Shown: piece after piece, positions 6,987 through 15,613 of the stretch | How the letters are laid out: each line of letters starts with the position of its first letter | Numbering within the stretch: the first letter of the stretch is position 1 | Assembly: GCA_049976245.1 (NCBI GenBank) | Contig: JBMFIQ010000004.1 | Span: 1-64,000 of the forward strand | Reading direction: 5' to 3' | Length of the DNA stretch: 64,000 bases | From: Microbacter sp049976245 | Lineage (GTDB): Bacteria; Bacteroidota; Bacteroidia; Bacteroidales; Paludibacteraceae | The notes under the pieces: generated by a model | The model's input: the letters and a program-made list of their open reading frames with translations, nothing else | The model's database searches: none | What the model was told of the DNA's origin: nothing | Translations under genes and position numbers: made by a program

Positions 6987-8846
6987 ATGAAGAAGTCAGT
7001 TCCATTGATTGTAAGTTGTGTCATCACTTTTATTTTATTTTTTTCAGCAACGGCTCAACAAATTAATTATCCGATGATTCAAGAAAATGGACATCGTTAT
7101 TTTCTTTACACCGTTCAACCTCAGGAAGGTCTTTTTGCCATTGCACGTAAATTCAACATTTCACAAGCCGACATTTTGACTGCTAATCCAACCATCACAG
7201 AGGCCATTCAAGCAGGACAACAAATCAAAATTCCCATTGAGCCGCAAACAACCGAATACAGAAAACACATTGTCACAAAAAAGCAAACACTCTATTCCAT
7301 CGCCTATCTTTATGGCACGACGGTAGATGCCATTGTAGCGCTCAATCCCGATGCCGCCAATGGCATAAAAGATGGCGAAGTGCTGTTGATCCCACCCGTT
7401 ATTCCGAAAGAAATCACATCGGCTCCAACAAACATCAATCCTGAGCCAAAAACAGCTCCCGTCAAACCTCACAGCATCAAAACATTGTCCCGAAAAACGA
7501 CTTACATCCTTCATAAAGTACAACCCGGAGAAACATTGTATAGCTTAAGCCGTCGATATCAGGTGACCGTAGATGCCATTCAACAAGCCAATCCAACCAT
7601 GAATGGATTGAAAGCTGACACGGAAATTAAAATTCCAACCAACGAAATGAATGCTACAAACGCCAAAGTCTTGATGTCGACAATTCCTCAACAAACAGTT
7701 GAAAAAGCCTTTCAGGAAAAAACAAACATCACCGCAATGAAAACAAAAAAAAACCTGAAAATCGGCATACTGCTTCCTTTTTCTTTGGACGGACAAAACA
7801 CAGACGGCACCATTGACAAATTTGTGAATTTCTATCAAGGTGCACTCTTAGCATTGTACAATGCCAAAGAAGAAGGCATTTCAGCGGAAGTTTTTACGTA
7901 CGATGTTGAAAAAAACAACGACAATTTGTTGCCTCTATTGAACAAGGAAAGTCCGCTTTGGCATGTTGATTTCATCATCGGGCCTGCCTATGCGGGTCAA
8001 GTGCAAACCATTGCATCATTTGCCAAGGCACACAAAATTTATACCATCATTCCTTTCTCTTCTCAAGTGGAAGACATTGCTTCAAATCCATATTTAATTC
8101 AATTTAACCCTCCTTTGTGGTGGCAATGCGAAGCCTCCGCTTCTCTCTTTGCGCAACAATTCAGCCGTCAAAATATTGTCATTGCCAACATTGCTTCCGT
8201 TCAGGATCCTTCCAACACAGGCGCCATGTTTGTGCAATGCGTGGAAAAGAAGTTGTCGCAAGCGCATATTCCATATCGAACCATCTCCCTGCCCAATCAG
8301 ATGAATGCCTTGCAATCGATGATCAATCCAAACCAACCTACCATTGTCGTCATAGGCGACGACAACATTGACGATGTGGTTCCTTATCTTAGAACGTTAG
8401 GAACAATGGCATTGAAATACAATAATTTATCCGTTTTTGGCTTTCCTGATTGGGAGCCCGAACAAGGTATTTTCCCGCGTTTATATTTCACGTCGCTGTT
8501 CTACATTAACAATCAAAAACAATTAGCCGATTATGACCAATCATTTTATCATTGGTTTCACACTCAGCCAACATTTACCAACGACATGCGTTTCGATTTG
8601 TTAGGTTACGATCTAACTTCCTATTTAATCAATGTATGGACGAGCTCACCTATATCAAATTCCGAGAAAAGATTTTCAGTTTTTGACACTCAAACCATTC
8701 AATCTCAATTCCGTTTTCAGAAAACAGTTCCAAATGGAGGATGGATCAACAAAGAAATGAAGTTGTTGTACTATAAAACATCGCAGGGAATCACCGAAAT
8801 CCATCCATCGGGTACAAAACAATTCACTACGTCTTCATCCAAATGA
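6987..8846 (+). CDS. Exported LysM-repeat protein with periplasmic-binding-protein-like domain
   Basis: Predicted periplasmic protein of 619 residues. The start at MKKSVPLIV begins a typical signal peptide ending near SATAQQ; the open frame extends further upstream without a credible start. Three LysM repeats follow at about residues 35-80, 90-135 and 175-220 (pattern LYSIAYLYG...NP...I.IP), which bind peptidoglycan glycans. From about residue 255 a type I periplasmic-binding fold begins with LKIGILLPF, like the amino-acid ABC transporter receptors. No transporter genes lie nearby, so it is probably a cell-wall sensor or structural protein. The gene pairs with the PorT-like barrel downstream, an arrangement I recall from other Bacteroidales. 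Its stop codon overlaps the first bases of a repeated leader. Confidence 0.85.
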   Translation: MKKSVPLIVSCVITFILFFSATAQQINYPMIQENGHRYFLYTVQPQEGLFAIARKFNISQADILTANPTITEAIQAGQQIKIPIEPQTTEYRKHIVTKKQTLYSIAYLYGTTVDAIVALNPDAANGIKDGEVLLIPPVIPKEITSAPTNINPEPKTAPVKPHSIKTLSRKTTYILHKVQPGETLYSLSRRYQVTVDAIQQANPTMNGLKADTEIKIPTNEMNATNAKVLMSTIPQQTVEKAFQEKTNITAMKTKKNLKIGILLPFSLDGQNTDGTIDKFVNFYQGALLALYNAKEEGISAEVFTYDVEKNNDNLLPLLNKESPLWHVDFIIGPAYAGQVQTIASFAKAHKIYTIIPFSSQVEDIASNPYLIQFNPPLWWQCEASASLFAQQFSRQNIVIANIASVQDPSNTGAMFVQCVEKKLSQAHIPYRTISLPNQMNALQSMINPNQPTIVVIGDDNIDDVVPYLRTLGTMALKYNNLSVFGFPDWEPEQGIFPRLYFTSLFYINNQKQLADYDQSFYHWFHTQPTFTNDMRFDLLGYDLTSYLINVWTSSPISNSEKRFSVFDTQTIQSQFRFQKTVPNGGWINKEMKLLYYKTSQGITEIHPSGTKQFTTSSSK

Positions 8847-8932
8847 AACGAGCCAAAATAAAGCTTATGCTCAAAAGAATGACGAGTTGACGAGTTCCAT
8901 TCATTTTTAGCGTTAAAGATATAAATAAACGT
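8844..8932 (+). repeat. Leader repeat copy 1, upstream of the PorT-like gene
   Basis: One of four related elements of about 88 nt that each end at a start codon. It opens with TGAAACGAGCC, whose TGA is the stop codon of the LysM gene, and continues through GCTTATGCTCAA and CGAGTTCCAT to an A-rich end (AAATAAACGT) directly before ATG at 8933. The most diverged of the four, with a different middle (GACGAGTTGACGAG). Other copies: 15926-16011, 19278-19367, 46786-46870. Confidence 0.7.
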
Positions 8933-9631
8933 ATGAAAAAAAGCCGATTACACAAAAATGAGATGAATGGGCCGCGACTGAAAATTGCAGCAGAAAACTT
9001 CATAACCATCTTATTGATAAGTTTTTCGCTGTTCATTTTTCCCAAAAATGATCTTAAGGCACAAGAAAAATTCCATCCCTATGTTTTGATCGGAGGTAAT
9101 TACGGAATAACACTTTCGAGCATCAGTTTTTATCCTCAAATCAGTCAATCTACTCTTCTGGGCAAAATGGGCGGATTGTCCCTTTGCTTCGTTTCTGAAT
9201 CTCACTTCGGTCTTCAATTTGAAATCAATTATTCTCAAAGAGGATGGAAAGAACAAACCGGAAATGCTTTTTATCAACGCCAACTGAATTACGTTGAAGT
9301 TCCCATGATGACTCATTTTTTTACCAACGGCCGAATTGGATGGTTTTTAAATCTTGGGCCAAAAATTGGTTATTTATATTCACAAAACACCACCACAAAC
9401 CTTACCACATTAACCAATCCTGAATACACACTGCCCATCTCAACCAAATTCGATTACGGCATTTGCGGAGGCACTGGATTGGAACTGCACACCAAACGGT
9501 TTAACGTCTTTTTCGAAGGGCGTTACAGTTATGGGCTGAGCGACATTTTCCCAAACAAAGCCAGCGACTATTTTGGAAGTTCCGGCAATCAGGTTATTTC
9601 GCTCACGGCAGGCTTCATGTTTCGGTTGTAA
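8933..9631 (+). CDS. PorT-like outer-membrane beta-barrel protein
   Basis: Predicted outer-membrane protein of 232 residues. A long N-terminal signal segment (ITILLISFSLFIF, then LKAQ) leads into alternating aromatic/polar strands ending in SLTAGFMFRL, with the C-terminal aromatic-hydrophobic pattern of a beta-barrel. The size and GGNYGITLS...GLSDI segments resemble the PorT/outer-membrane beta-barrel family (PF13568) of Bacteroidetes. An internal ATG at 8963 is possible, but the position of the repeated leader favours 8933. It overlaps the convergent AI-2E family gene by 17 bp. Whether it takes part in T9SS, as PorT does in Porphyromonas, cannot be told from sequence. Confidence 0.75.
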   Translation: MKKSRLHKNEMNGPRLKIAAENFITILLISFSLFIFPKNDLKAQEKFHPYVLIGGNYGITLSSISFYPQISQSTLLGKMGGLSLCFVSESHFGLQFEINYSQRGWKEQTGNAFYQRQLNYVEVPMMTHFFTNGRIGWFLNLGPKIGYLYSQNTTTNLTTLTNPEYTLPISTKFDYGICGGTGLELHTKRFNVFFEGRYSYGLSDIFPNKASDYFGSSGNQVISLTAGFMFRL

Positions 9632-10748
9632 CATCAGTTGAATCTTCTTCCGAAGCCAGCACGTATCGTTTGTAATACGAAATCATGATCGTCGTCATGG
9701 GAAGCGCAATAATCATGCCAATGATGCCCAACAACGATCCCCAAATGGAAAGCGAAAGCAAAATCAACGCCGGTTTCATTCCCGTCACTTTCCCCATGAT
9801 TTTGGGAATCAAAAAAAGATTTTGAGCAGACTCCTCCACCACGATGACGATTAACAAGCCCAGCAAAAGCAATGAAAAACTTTGCCCTGTCTCAATTGAT
9901 TTTAAACCTAAAAGAAGGATCACGGGAATGTAACCAAACCATTGCATGTAAGGAATCATGGTCAAAAGTCCAATGAACAATCCCATAATAATAGCCAGTG
10001 GCAATCCCAAGATGGAAAATCCAATGACACAGATTACGCCCACCGAAGCCGAAACCAACGCCTGACCACGAAAATACCGATTCATGCCTTGTGTCAAATC
10101 TTCAAAAAGTCCTTCAAAGAAAGGACGATAACGTATGGGAATAATGGAGCTCCAACCATTGGTAATTTTTTGATAATCAATCAGAATAAAAATTACATAA
10201 AGCAACACCACAAAAACCACCATCAAATTGATAATCATCTGAAAAGTTCCTGACAACAAATTAATAAAATGTGGTTGAATTTTGCTCAACGTAGTCATAA
10301 ACGTATCACTATTGAGCAACTTTTCAATATCCTGATACGAATAATGTGTTTGCAGATAAGATTGCCATGCCTCGGGGAAAAATGGAATATGCCATTCATT
10401 AGTCTGAGGATCAATCAAGTAGCGCTGTATCAATTGTGAAGCATGTTGAATTTCCGCTGAAACAGGACTAATCATAAAATAAATCAAACCCGCAAAAAAC
10501 AACAAAATGGCTGTCAACGAAACAAATACAGCCAACACGCGGTTTTGTATTTTGAGTCTCATTTGTACAAAATCAACTAAGGGATTGATCATATAAGAAA
10601 TGAGCCAACCGATAAAAAAAGGCAACAAGACACCGCTTAACCGTTTCAAAAACAGAAACAAGATGATGATGACGCCCAAACCAAGGAGCAATCTGATCAC
10701 CCGATCAAATGTAAAAGGTTTCCGCATATAATCTGGCACCATAAGCAT
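9615..10748 (-). CDS. AI-2E family (TqsA/PerM) membrane transporter
   Basis: Polytopic inner-membrane protein of 377 residues of the AI-2 exporter superfamily. Hydrophobic segments at about residues 20-55, 65-90, 155-185, 215-290 and 305-360 give the usual seven or eight helices. The family signature region around GLPLAIIMGLFIGLLTMIPY and PVILLLGL is present. Substrate is uncertain: family members export AI-2, or act as Na+(Li+)/H+ antiporters. The gene lies 64 bp downstream of recO on the same strand. The start may be the second or third codon's methionine (MLMVPDYM); the difference is trivial. Confidence 0.85.
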   Translation of the reverse strand: MLMVPDYMRKPFTFDRVIRLLLGLGVIIILFLFLKRLSGVLLPFFIGWLISYMINPLVDFVQMRLKIQNRVLAVFVSLTAILLFFAGLIYFMISPVSAEIQHASQLIQRYLIDPQTNEWHIPFFPEAWQSYLQTHYSYQDIEKLLNSDTFMTTLSKIQPHFINLLSGTFQMIINLMVVFVVLLYVIFILIDYQKITNGWSSIIPIRYRPFFEGLFEDLTQGMNRYFRGQALVSASVGVICVIGFSILGLPLAIIMGLFIGLLTMIPYMQWFGYIPVILLLGLKSIETGQSFSLLLLGLLIVIVVEESAQNLFLIPKIMGKVTGMKPALILLSLSIWGSLLGIIGMIIALPMTTIMISYYKRYVLASEEDSTDVTTET

Positions 10749-10812
10749 GAGGTGTTAAATTAATTTATTTATATTCAATTTATTCTGCAATCTTTTTTCG
10801 ACACATTAATCT

Positions 10813-11541
10813 TCACTCGTCAAATAGATCGGTCAGCACCGAAAGTGATGAAATGTTCCCAAAATCGGGGAGATGAATGCGATAATAATCCAAAAGAAGA
10901 TTCAACATTCGAACCCGATCATGCCGTGCAAAGTGGAAAAAGCGCATGTTCCGATAATTTATTCGAAACAATCGCATCAACACGCGGCTTTCATCTGTAG
11001 CTAAAAAAAATGAATGTGTTGGTCGGTCAGCCACAAAAACACCATTGACCATATCAAAATATCCTGCGTTTGAAGCACTTTCCATGTTGGGATAAAAGCC
11101 CAAATATTTTGTCATTTGCAATAAAAAGACCAAATGAAAATTGGCAATTTCCTGCTGCATTGTATTCAATAATTCAACTGATTGTCTGATGAACAAATAG
11201 AGGGCTTTGTCAACCGTCGATTCACGTAAAATTCGATAGAGGCATTCGGACAGAAAGAAAGCAATGGCATTTTTAGCTGGATTCATTTTGCCTGTTCCGG
11301 TTGTCATACTCATTTTTACCTCAACAATTCGAGCCAATGACTTTCCGACTTTTTTCTCAATCACCAGATCCACCACCTGAAAAGGCTCAAAGTAAGCCAA
11401 TCCTACATTCTGTTTCCCAACTTTCGTACCATATCGAATGCAATCTAATCGACCATTTTCAAGTGAATAAAACGAAATGATGTAAGCATGATCGTTGTAA
11501 GGAATCCGACGCAAAACAACCGCTTCTGTTTTAAGGTACAT
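10813..11541 (-). CDS. recO: DNA repair protein RecO
   Basis: RecO anneals ssDNA and, with RecR and RecF, loads RecA at gaps. The 242 residues open with the OB-fold segment KTEAVVLRRIPYNDHAYIISFYS, followed by the FEPFQVVDLVI strand and a helical C-terminal domain. The Cys4 zinc site seen in some RecO proteins is not present, as is common in Bacteroidetes. A TATCTTTG -7-like box lies at 11585-11578, right after the ald terminator, giving a leader of about 35 nt. That leader shares a 27-bp sequence with 6819-6847. Confidence 0.93.
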   Translation of the reverse strand: MYLKTEAVVLRRIPYNDHAYIISFYSLENGRLDCIRYGTKVGKQNVGLAYFEPFQVVDLVIEKKVGKSLARIVEVKMSMTTGTGKMNPAKNAIAFFLSECLYRILRESTVDKALYLFIRQSVELLNTMQQEIANFHLVFLLQMTKYLGFYPNMESASNAGYFDMVNGVFVADRPTHSFFLATDESRVLMRLFRINYRNMRFFHFARHDRVRMLNLLLDYYRIHLPDFGNISSLSVLTDLFDE

Positions 11542-11568
11542 ACGTCATAACGATATCGACAGTGAACA
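11542..11568 (-). repeat. Short repeat in the recO leader, copy B
   Basis: The 26-27 bases directly before the recO ATG, closely related to 6819-6847. It lies between the TATCTTTG at 11585-11578 and the start codon, so it would form most of the recO 5' UTR. Confidence 0.45.
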
Positions 11569-11582
11569 AAATTCATTCAAAG

Positions 11583-11635
11583 ATAAAAAAAACACAAACA
11601 ACATTTTCCGAAAATCGAAAATATTGTTTGTGTTT
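11583..11635 (-). terminator. Rho-independent terminator of ald
   Basis: On the minus strand a perfect 12-bp stem (AAACACAAACAA with TTGTTTGTGTTT, arms 11624-11635 and 11590-11601) encloses a second complementary pair (ATTTTC/GAAAAT). A run of T follows. The T-run leads straight into the predicted -7 box of recO. It starts 23 bp after the ald stop. Confidence 0.75.
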
Positions 11636-11658
11636 ATATATGTCAGTATGACAACAAC

Positions 11659-12744
11659 TTACCATCCAAAGGCTTCGCGTACGGCATCGTACACAATGTC
11701 ACCATGAACAATGTTCAAGCCTTTTTTCAATTCAGGAATGGTTTCACACGCTTTTTCCCAGCCTAAATTTGCCAACTGAACAGCATAAGGTAAAGTAGCA
11801 TTGGTGAGAGCCAACGTCGAAGTATAGGGAACAGCTCCCGGAATGTTAGCCACACAATAATGAACAATACCGTCAATGTTAAACGTTGGTTCTGCGTGTG
11901 TGGTTGGCCGTGAAGTTTCGAAACAACCACCCTGATCAATGGCAACATCTACCATGACGGTTCCCTGTTGCATGGTTTTCAACATGTCACGAGTAACTAA
12001 ATGAGGAGCTTTAGCTCCGGTAACCAGAACGGCGCCAATGATTAAATCAGCATTTTGAACTTCTTCAGCCACAACGTATGATGATGACATTAAGGTTTTT
12101 ACATTGGGAGGTAATACTTCGGCCAAATATCGCAAACGAGGCAATGAAATATCAGCCAGCGTAACATCAGCTCCCAACCCGGCCGCCATCCAGGCAGCTT
12201 GCGTTCCCACAACGCCACCACCTAAAATCAATACTTTAGCAGGTTTTACACCCGGCACACCACCCAGCAACACGCCTTTTCCGCCTTTGGGTTTTTCAAG
12301 ATATTTGGCGCCTTCCTGAATAGACATCCTTCCGGCCACTTCCGACATCGGAATCAACAAAGGCAATGAACGATCGGGGCGTTCAACAGTTTCGTAAGCC
12401 AGACAAACGGCTCCGCTTTCGGTCATGGCACGAGTTAATTTTTCATCGGAGGCAAAATGAAAATAAGTAAAAAGCAATTGCCCTTTTTTGATGAGCTTAT
12501 ACTCAGGTTCGATGGGTTCTTTTACCTTAATAATCATCTCGGCGGCTTCATACACCTCTTCGATGGAAGGCAAAATTTGTGCGCCAACCGAACGATACAA
12601 ATCATCCGAAAAACCACTGTTAACTCCTGCATCTTTCTGAATATAAACGACATGTCCTTGCTTAATCAAAGCACTGACTCCGGCGGGCGTTAACCCGACA
12701 CGATTTTCGTTATTCTTAATTTCTTTTGGTGTTCCAATTTTCAT
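11659..12744 (-). CDS. ald: Alanine dehydrogenase
   Basis: NAD-dependent enzyme converting L-alanine to pyruvate and ammonia reversibly. The start MKIGTPKEIKNNENRVGLTP gives 361 residues, the family's usual length; the open frame continues upstream as a hydrophobic extension without support. The substrate-binding Arg/Lys in the N-terminal segment, the catalytic His in FTYFHFA, and the NAD-binding GGGVVGTQAAWMAAGLGADVT (Rossmann fold, about residues 165-190) are visible. C-terminal segment VDVAIDQGGCFET matches the family. It stands alone between dnaA (divergent) and recO, with a strong terminator. Confidence 0.95.
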   Translation of the reverse strand: MKIGTPKEIKNNENRVGLTPAGVSALIKQGHVVYIQKDAGVNSGFSDDLYRSVGAQILPSIEEVYEAAEMIIKVKEPIEPEYKLIKKGQLLFTYFHFASDEKLTRAMTESGAVCLAYETVERPDRSLPLLIPMSEVAGRMSIQEGAKYLEKPKGGKGVLLGGVPGVKPAKVLILGGGVVGTQAAWMAAGLGADVTLADISLPRLRYLAEVLPPNVKTLMSSSYVVAEEVQNADLIIGAVLVTGAKAPHLVTRDMLKTMQQGTVMVDVAIDQGGCFETSRPTTHAEPTFNIDGIVHYCVANIPGAVPYTSTLALTNATLPYAVQLANLGWEKACETIPELKKGLNIVHGDIVYDAVREAFGW

Positions 12745-13119
12745 ACGAATAAATTTTAAGTTGAAATTTGAGGGTGTAAAGTTGGCATATTTAAACCAAA
12801 AAGCAATGCACAAACCCAAAAAAAATTGGACAAAAAAAGTTATAACAAATGGCTTTGAAACCCATCTTATCCAAAAAAGATCTTCAACCACAAAAGAAGA
12901 CACCTAAAAATACAAATAACAATATTTAACTACCAAGATAGAGGGTTGATAAAAAGGATTTTAGTAAATGTTAATAGAGCATTTCATTGATTGACTTCAC
13001 ATTAAATTAAATGCTTGAAAGCAAAGTGAGTAAAGAAATAACGATAAAATAGATAAAAAGCCCCCTTTTTTATGTGAAAAAAGATCGTGATATTTGTATA
13101 ACAAAACTGTAAACAAAGA

Positions 13120-14517
13120 ATGGATATGGAAACAATCAGTGCCAATGAATTGTGGAAACGGTGTACGCAAATAATTCGTGACAACGTATCAGAAACAACT
13201 TTTGCAACATGGTTTGCCCCAATCATTCCACTATCGTATGTCAACAACGTATTCACGCTTCAAGTTCCAAGTCAGTTTTTCTACGAATACATTGAAGAGA
13301 CTTTTGTCGATTTGCTCCGCATGACCATTCATCGTGAAATTGGTGCTGAGACAAAATTAATGTATCGTGTGGTGATGGATCGCAATGCCGGCACCAGCAC
13401 CACCATTCCGAGCGATGAAAAAATAAAACCTTTTCCCACAATCACAGCGAAAAAAGAGAATCCATTCAATCGACCGGTTCGTGTTGACGACATTAACCCA
13501 CAACTAAATCCCATTTACAATTTTAATTCGTTTATTGAAGGGAAAAGCAATAAATTAGCCCGTACTGCAGGGTTGAGCATTGCCAAAGAACCCGGATCAA
13601 CCATTTTTAATCCGCTCTTTATTTATGGACCATCTGGTGTGGGAAAAACACACCTGATCCACGCAATCGGAGTTCAAACAAAACAATTAAATCCAGAAAA
13701 ACGTGTTCTTTATGTTTCGGCCAATCTTTTTCAAATTCAATATACCGATGCGGTGCGAAACAATACGGTGAATGACTTTCTGAATTTTTACCAAACCATT
13801 GATGTGTTAATCCTCGACGACATTCACGAATTCTCTGGGAAAAACGGAACACAAAACACCTTTTTTCACATTTTTAACCATCTACATCAAAACGGCAAAC
13901 AATTGGTATTGACATCCGATCGCTCTCCCGTCATTTTGCAAGGATTGGAACAACGTCTTTTGACCCGTTTCAAATGGGGGTTGTCGGCTGAAATTACCCA
14001 ACCAGATTATGAACTGCGAAAAGCCATTTTGGAACACAAAATCTACAAAGACGGACTCGAAATTCCTGAAGAAGTCATCACCTACATTGCTAAAAATGTT
14101 GTTGACAACATCCGTGATTTGGAAGGAGTTATCATTTCATTGATGGCCCATTCAACCCTCACCAATTGTGCCATCGATTTAGCATTGGCCGAAAAGGTCG
14201 TTTCGGGCATTGTCAATATCAAACCCAAAACGATTACGATTGAACATATCAGAGATATTGTGTGCGATCACTTTGGACTTAAAATTGAGGACATGCTCTC
14301 AAAACGGCGTGATCGTCAATTGGCACAAGCTCGTCAAATTGCCATGTATTTAGCCAAAAATTATACTCAGTCATCCCTATCAACCATCGGAGCAACCATT
14401 GGGAAACGGGATCATGCCACCGTGCTGCACGCATGCAAAGTGGTGTCGGACCTGATGGAAATGGACAAATCCTACAAAGGCTGCATCGAAGAAATAAAGC
14501 AAAAAATCAATATGTAA
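13120..14517 (+). CDS. dnaA: Chromosomal replication initiator DnaA
   Basis: AAA+ initiator that binds DnaA boxes at oriC and melts the origin. Domain I (ELWKRCTQIIRDNVSETTFATWF) occupies about residues 8-80. Domain III has Walker A GPSGVGKTH (about 170-178), Walker B LILDDIHEFSG and sensor segment LTSDRSP. Domain IV ends with the DNA-binding signature IGKRDHATVLHACKVV. The 465 residues are normal. dnaN, rpmH and gyrB are not adjacent. I found no cluster of TTATCCACA boxes in the flanking spaces, so this need not be the origin. The start could also be the ATG two codons later (METISANEL). Confidence 0.98.
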   Translation: MDMETISANELWKRCTQIIRDNVSETTFATWFAPIIPLSYVNNVFTLQVPSQFFYEYIEETFVDLLRMTIHREIGAETKLMYRVVMDRNAGTSTTIPSDEKIKPFPTITAKKENPFNRPVRVDDINPQLNPIYNFNSFIEGKSNKLARTAGLSIAKEPGSTIFNPLFIYGPSGVGKTHLIHAIGVQTKQLNPEKRVLYVSANLFQIQYTDAVRNNTVNDFLNFYQTIDVLILDDIHEFSGKNGTQNTFFHIFNHLHQNGKQLVLTSDRSPVILQGLEQRLLTRFKWGLSAEITQPDYELRKAILEHKIYKDGLEIPEEVITYIAKNVVDNIRDLEGVIISLMAHSTLTNCAIDLALAEKVVSGIVNIKPKTITIEHIRDIVCDHFGLKIEDMLSKRRDRQLAQARQIAMYLAKNYTQSSLSTIGATIGKRDHATVLHACKVVSDLMEMDKSYKGCIEEIKQKINM

Positions 14518-14912
14518 ATCTGAATGACAAAACATTAACATTCAACAAATTATTTCTTCTTTACCCCAATATTCCTAAGCATGATTTTTAAAATTCGGAC
14601 CAAATAACGAAATAAAAACGACCTTTTTGAGCAGTATGGCATAGATTTGAATTGGGCACTCACTTTCAATCAAAACAAAGCAGTCAATTCAACCCAAAAC
14701 ATTCCCTTCAAACGACGTAGATTCAGATAAATCAACGTCGTTTTTATTATTCAAAACCTTTTTAATGACGCTAATCAATTCATTTTCTTAAACATGTAAA
14801 TCGAGGGAAAGTAGTTTTAATAATTCAAAAAAGACTTGCTTTTTTACATGGAAAGCATTACATTTAAGCCATCAATTAACGCGTGTTTCTAACCTTATAA
14901 TATCCATTCATT
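14518..14912 (+). other. Intergenic region after dnaA
   Basis: A 395-bp stretch without a convincing gene. It contains one hairpin terminator (14711-14746). A short open frame at about 14600-14730 (FEQYGIDLNWALTF) ends in TAA but lacks a start codon and may be a gene remnant. No DnaA-box cluster or tRNA was seen. Confidence 0.4.
14711..14746 (+). terminator. Hairpin terminator downstream of dnaA
   Basis: AACGACGT (14711-14718) pairs perfectly with ACGTCGTT (14735-14742), followed by a T-run. The loop is 16 nt. It is 190 bp after the dnaA stop, so it may end a long dnaA 3' UTR or belong to a lost gene. Confidence 0.6.
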
Positions 14913-15191
14913 ATGACAAGAACAATCACATTTAACGAGTTAAGAAGAGTCAAAGATAATTTACCTTCAGGGAGTATCAGTAAAATAGCCCAAGAATTAG
15001 GGCTCACCGATGAAACAGTACGCAACTATTTTGGCGGTCACAATTTTAAGGACGGCAAAAGTTGTGGCATTCACATTGAACCGGGACCTGATGGAGGGTT
15101 AGTAATGTTAGACGACACGACGATTCTCGATTATGCTTTACGCATTATTGATGAACAAATGGAACTATCCCATCTTCCACATCATTCTTAA
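14913..15191 (+). CDS. Small predicted DNA-binding (HTH) protein
   Basis: A 92-residue protein whose first half reads as a helix-turn-helix: SGSISKIAQELGLTDETVRNYFG (about residues 20-42). An acidic C-terminal half (MLDDTTILDYALRIIDEQMEL) follows. Small proteins of this type occur in many Bacteroidales and are annotated only as DNA-binding protein; I know no assigned function. It is a single-gene unit 395 bp after dnaA and is closed by a near-perfect 18-bp palindromic terminator. The strong terminator and the conserved HTH suggest an abundantly expressed regulator, but this is inference. Confidence 0.75.
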   Translation: MTRTITFNELRRVKDNLPSGSISKIAQELGLTDETVRNYFGGHNFKDGKSCGIHIEPGPDGGLVMLDDTTILDYALRIIDEQMELSHLPHHS

Positions 15192-15192
15192 C

Positions 15193-15229
15193 AAACGAAA
15201 GAGGCTGCCTAAGGCAGCCTCTTTCGTTT
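15193..15229. terminator. Bidirectional terminator, 18-bp perfect palindrome
   Basis: Arms 15193-15210 and 15212-15229 are exact reverse complements with one unpaired base between them. The stem is GC-rich in the middle and A/T at the ends, so it serves both the HTH gene on the plus strand and the membrane-protein gene converging from the minus strand. Confidence 0.85.
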
Positions 15230-15242
15230 AATTTCCACATAA

Positions 15243-15611
15243 TCAATCCTGTTGCATCGGATCTTGTCTCTTAGATTTTGGCAAACGAAAGCTGACATAC
15301 AAATCAATCAGCGTGGACAAAAGTAACCCTGCGATCCATAAATAATAATGGATAAACATGGCATAAGCTGTTGCCAACAACACCAAGGTGGCAAATGCAT
15401 GTATCATGTTCAACCTTTTAGTGCGAAAATTGGTGGTATCAATGGGATGAATCACTCGAATGACCAACAGTAAAACAGCCCCTAATGAAAATATAAATGG
15501 AGCCACTGCATGTTGTTCATAGAACAGAATGGTTCCTACGATCAGTAAAACATATCCTAATCCGTAGATTAACTGCATGATCAACATTTTATTCGATTCA
15601 TTCCACCACAT
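15243..15611 (-). CDS. Small four-helix membrane protein
   Basis: Predicted inner-membrane protein of 122 residues with four hydrophobic segments (about 10-27, 35-52, 70-88 and 92-108), linked by a basic loop (TTNFRTKRLN). The C-terminus is charged. It begins 2 bp after the stop of the FtsB/DivIC-like gene, so the two are almost certainly co-transcribed. I do not recognise a named family. Its tight coupling to a division gene is the only clue to function. Confidence 0.7.
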   Translation of the reverse strand: MWWNESNKMLIMQLIYGLGYVLLIVGTILFYEQHAVAPFIFSLGAVLLLVIRVIHPIDTTNFRTKRLNMIHAFATLVLLATAYAMFIHYYLWIAGLLLSTLIDLYVSFRLPKSKRQDPMQQD

Positions 15612-15613
15612 AC

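Noticed and set aside
6870..6987. Possible degenerate leader copy before the LysM gene
   Set aside because: GAAACGAAACTC and AAGCATTCAA resemble the repeat, but the spacing to the ATG is about 110 nt and the middle does not align.
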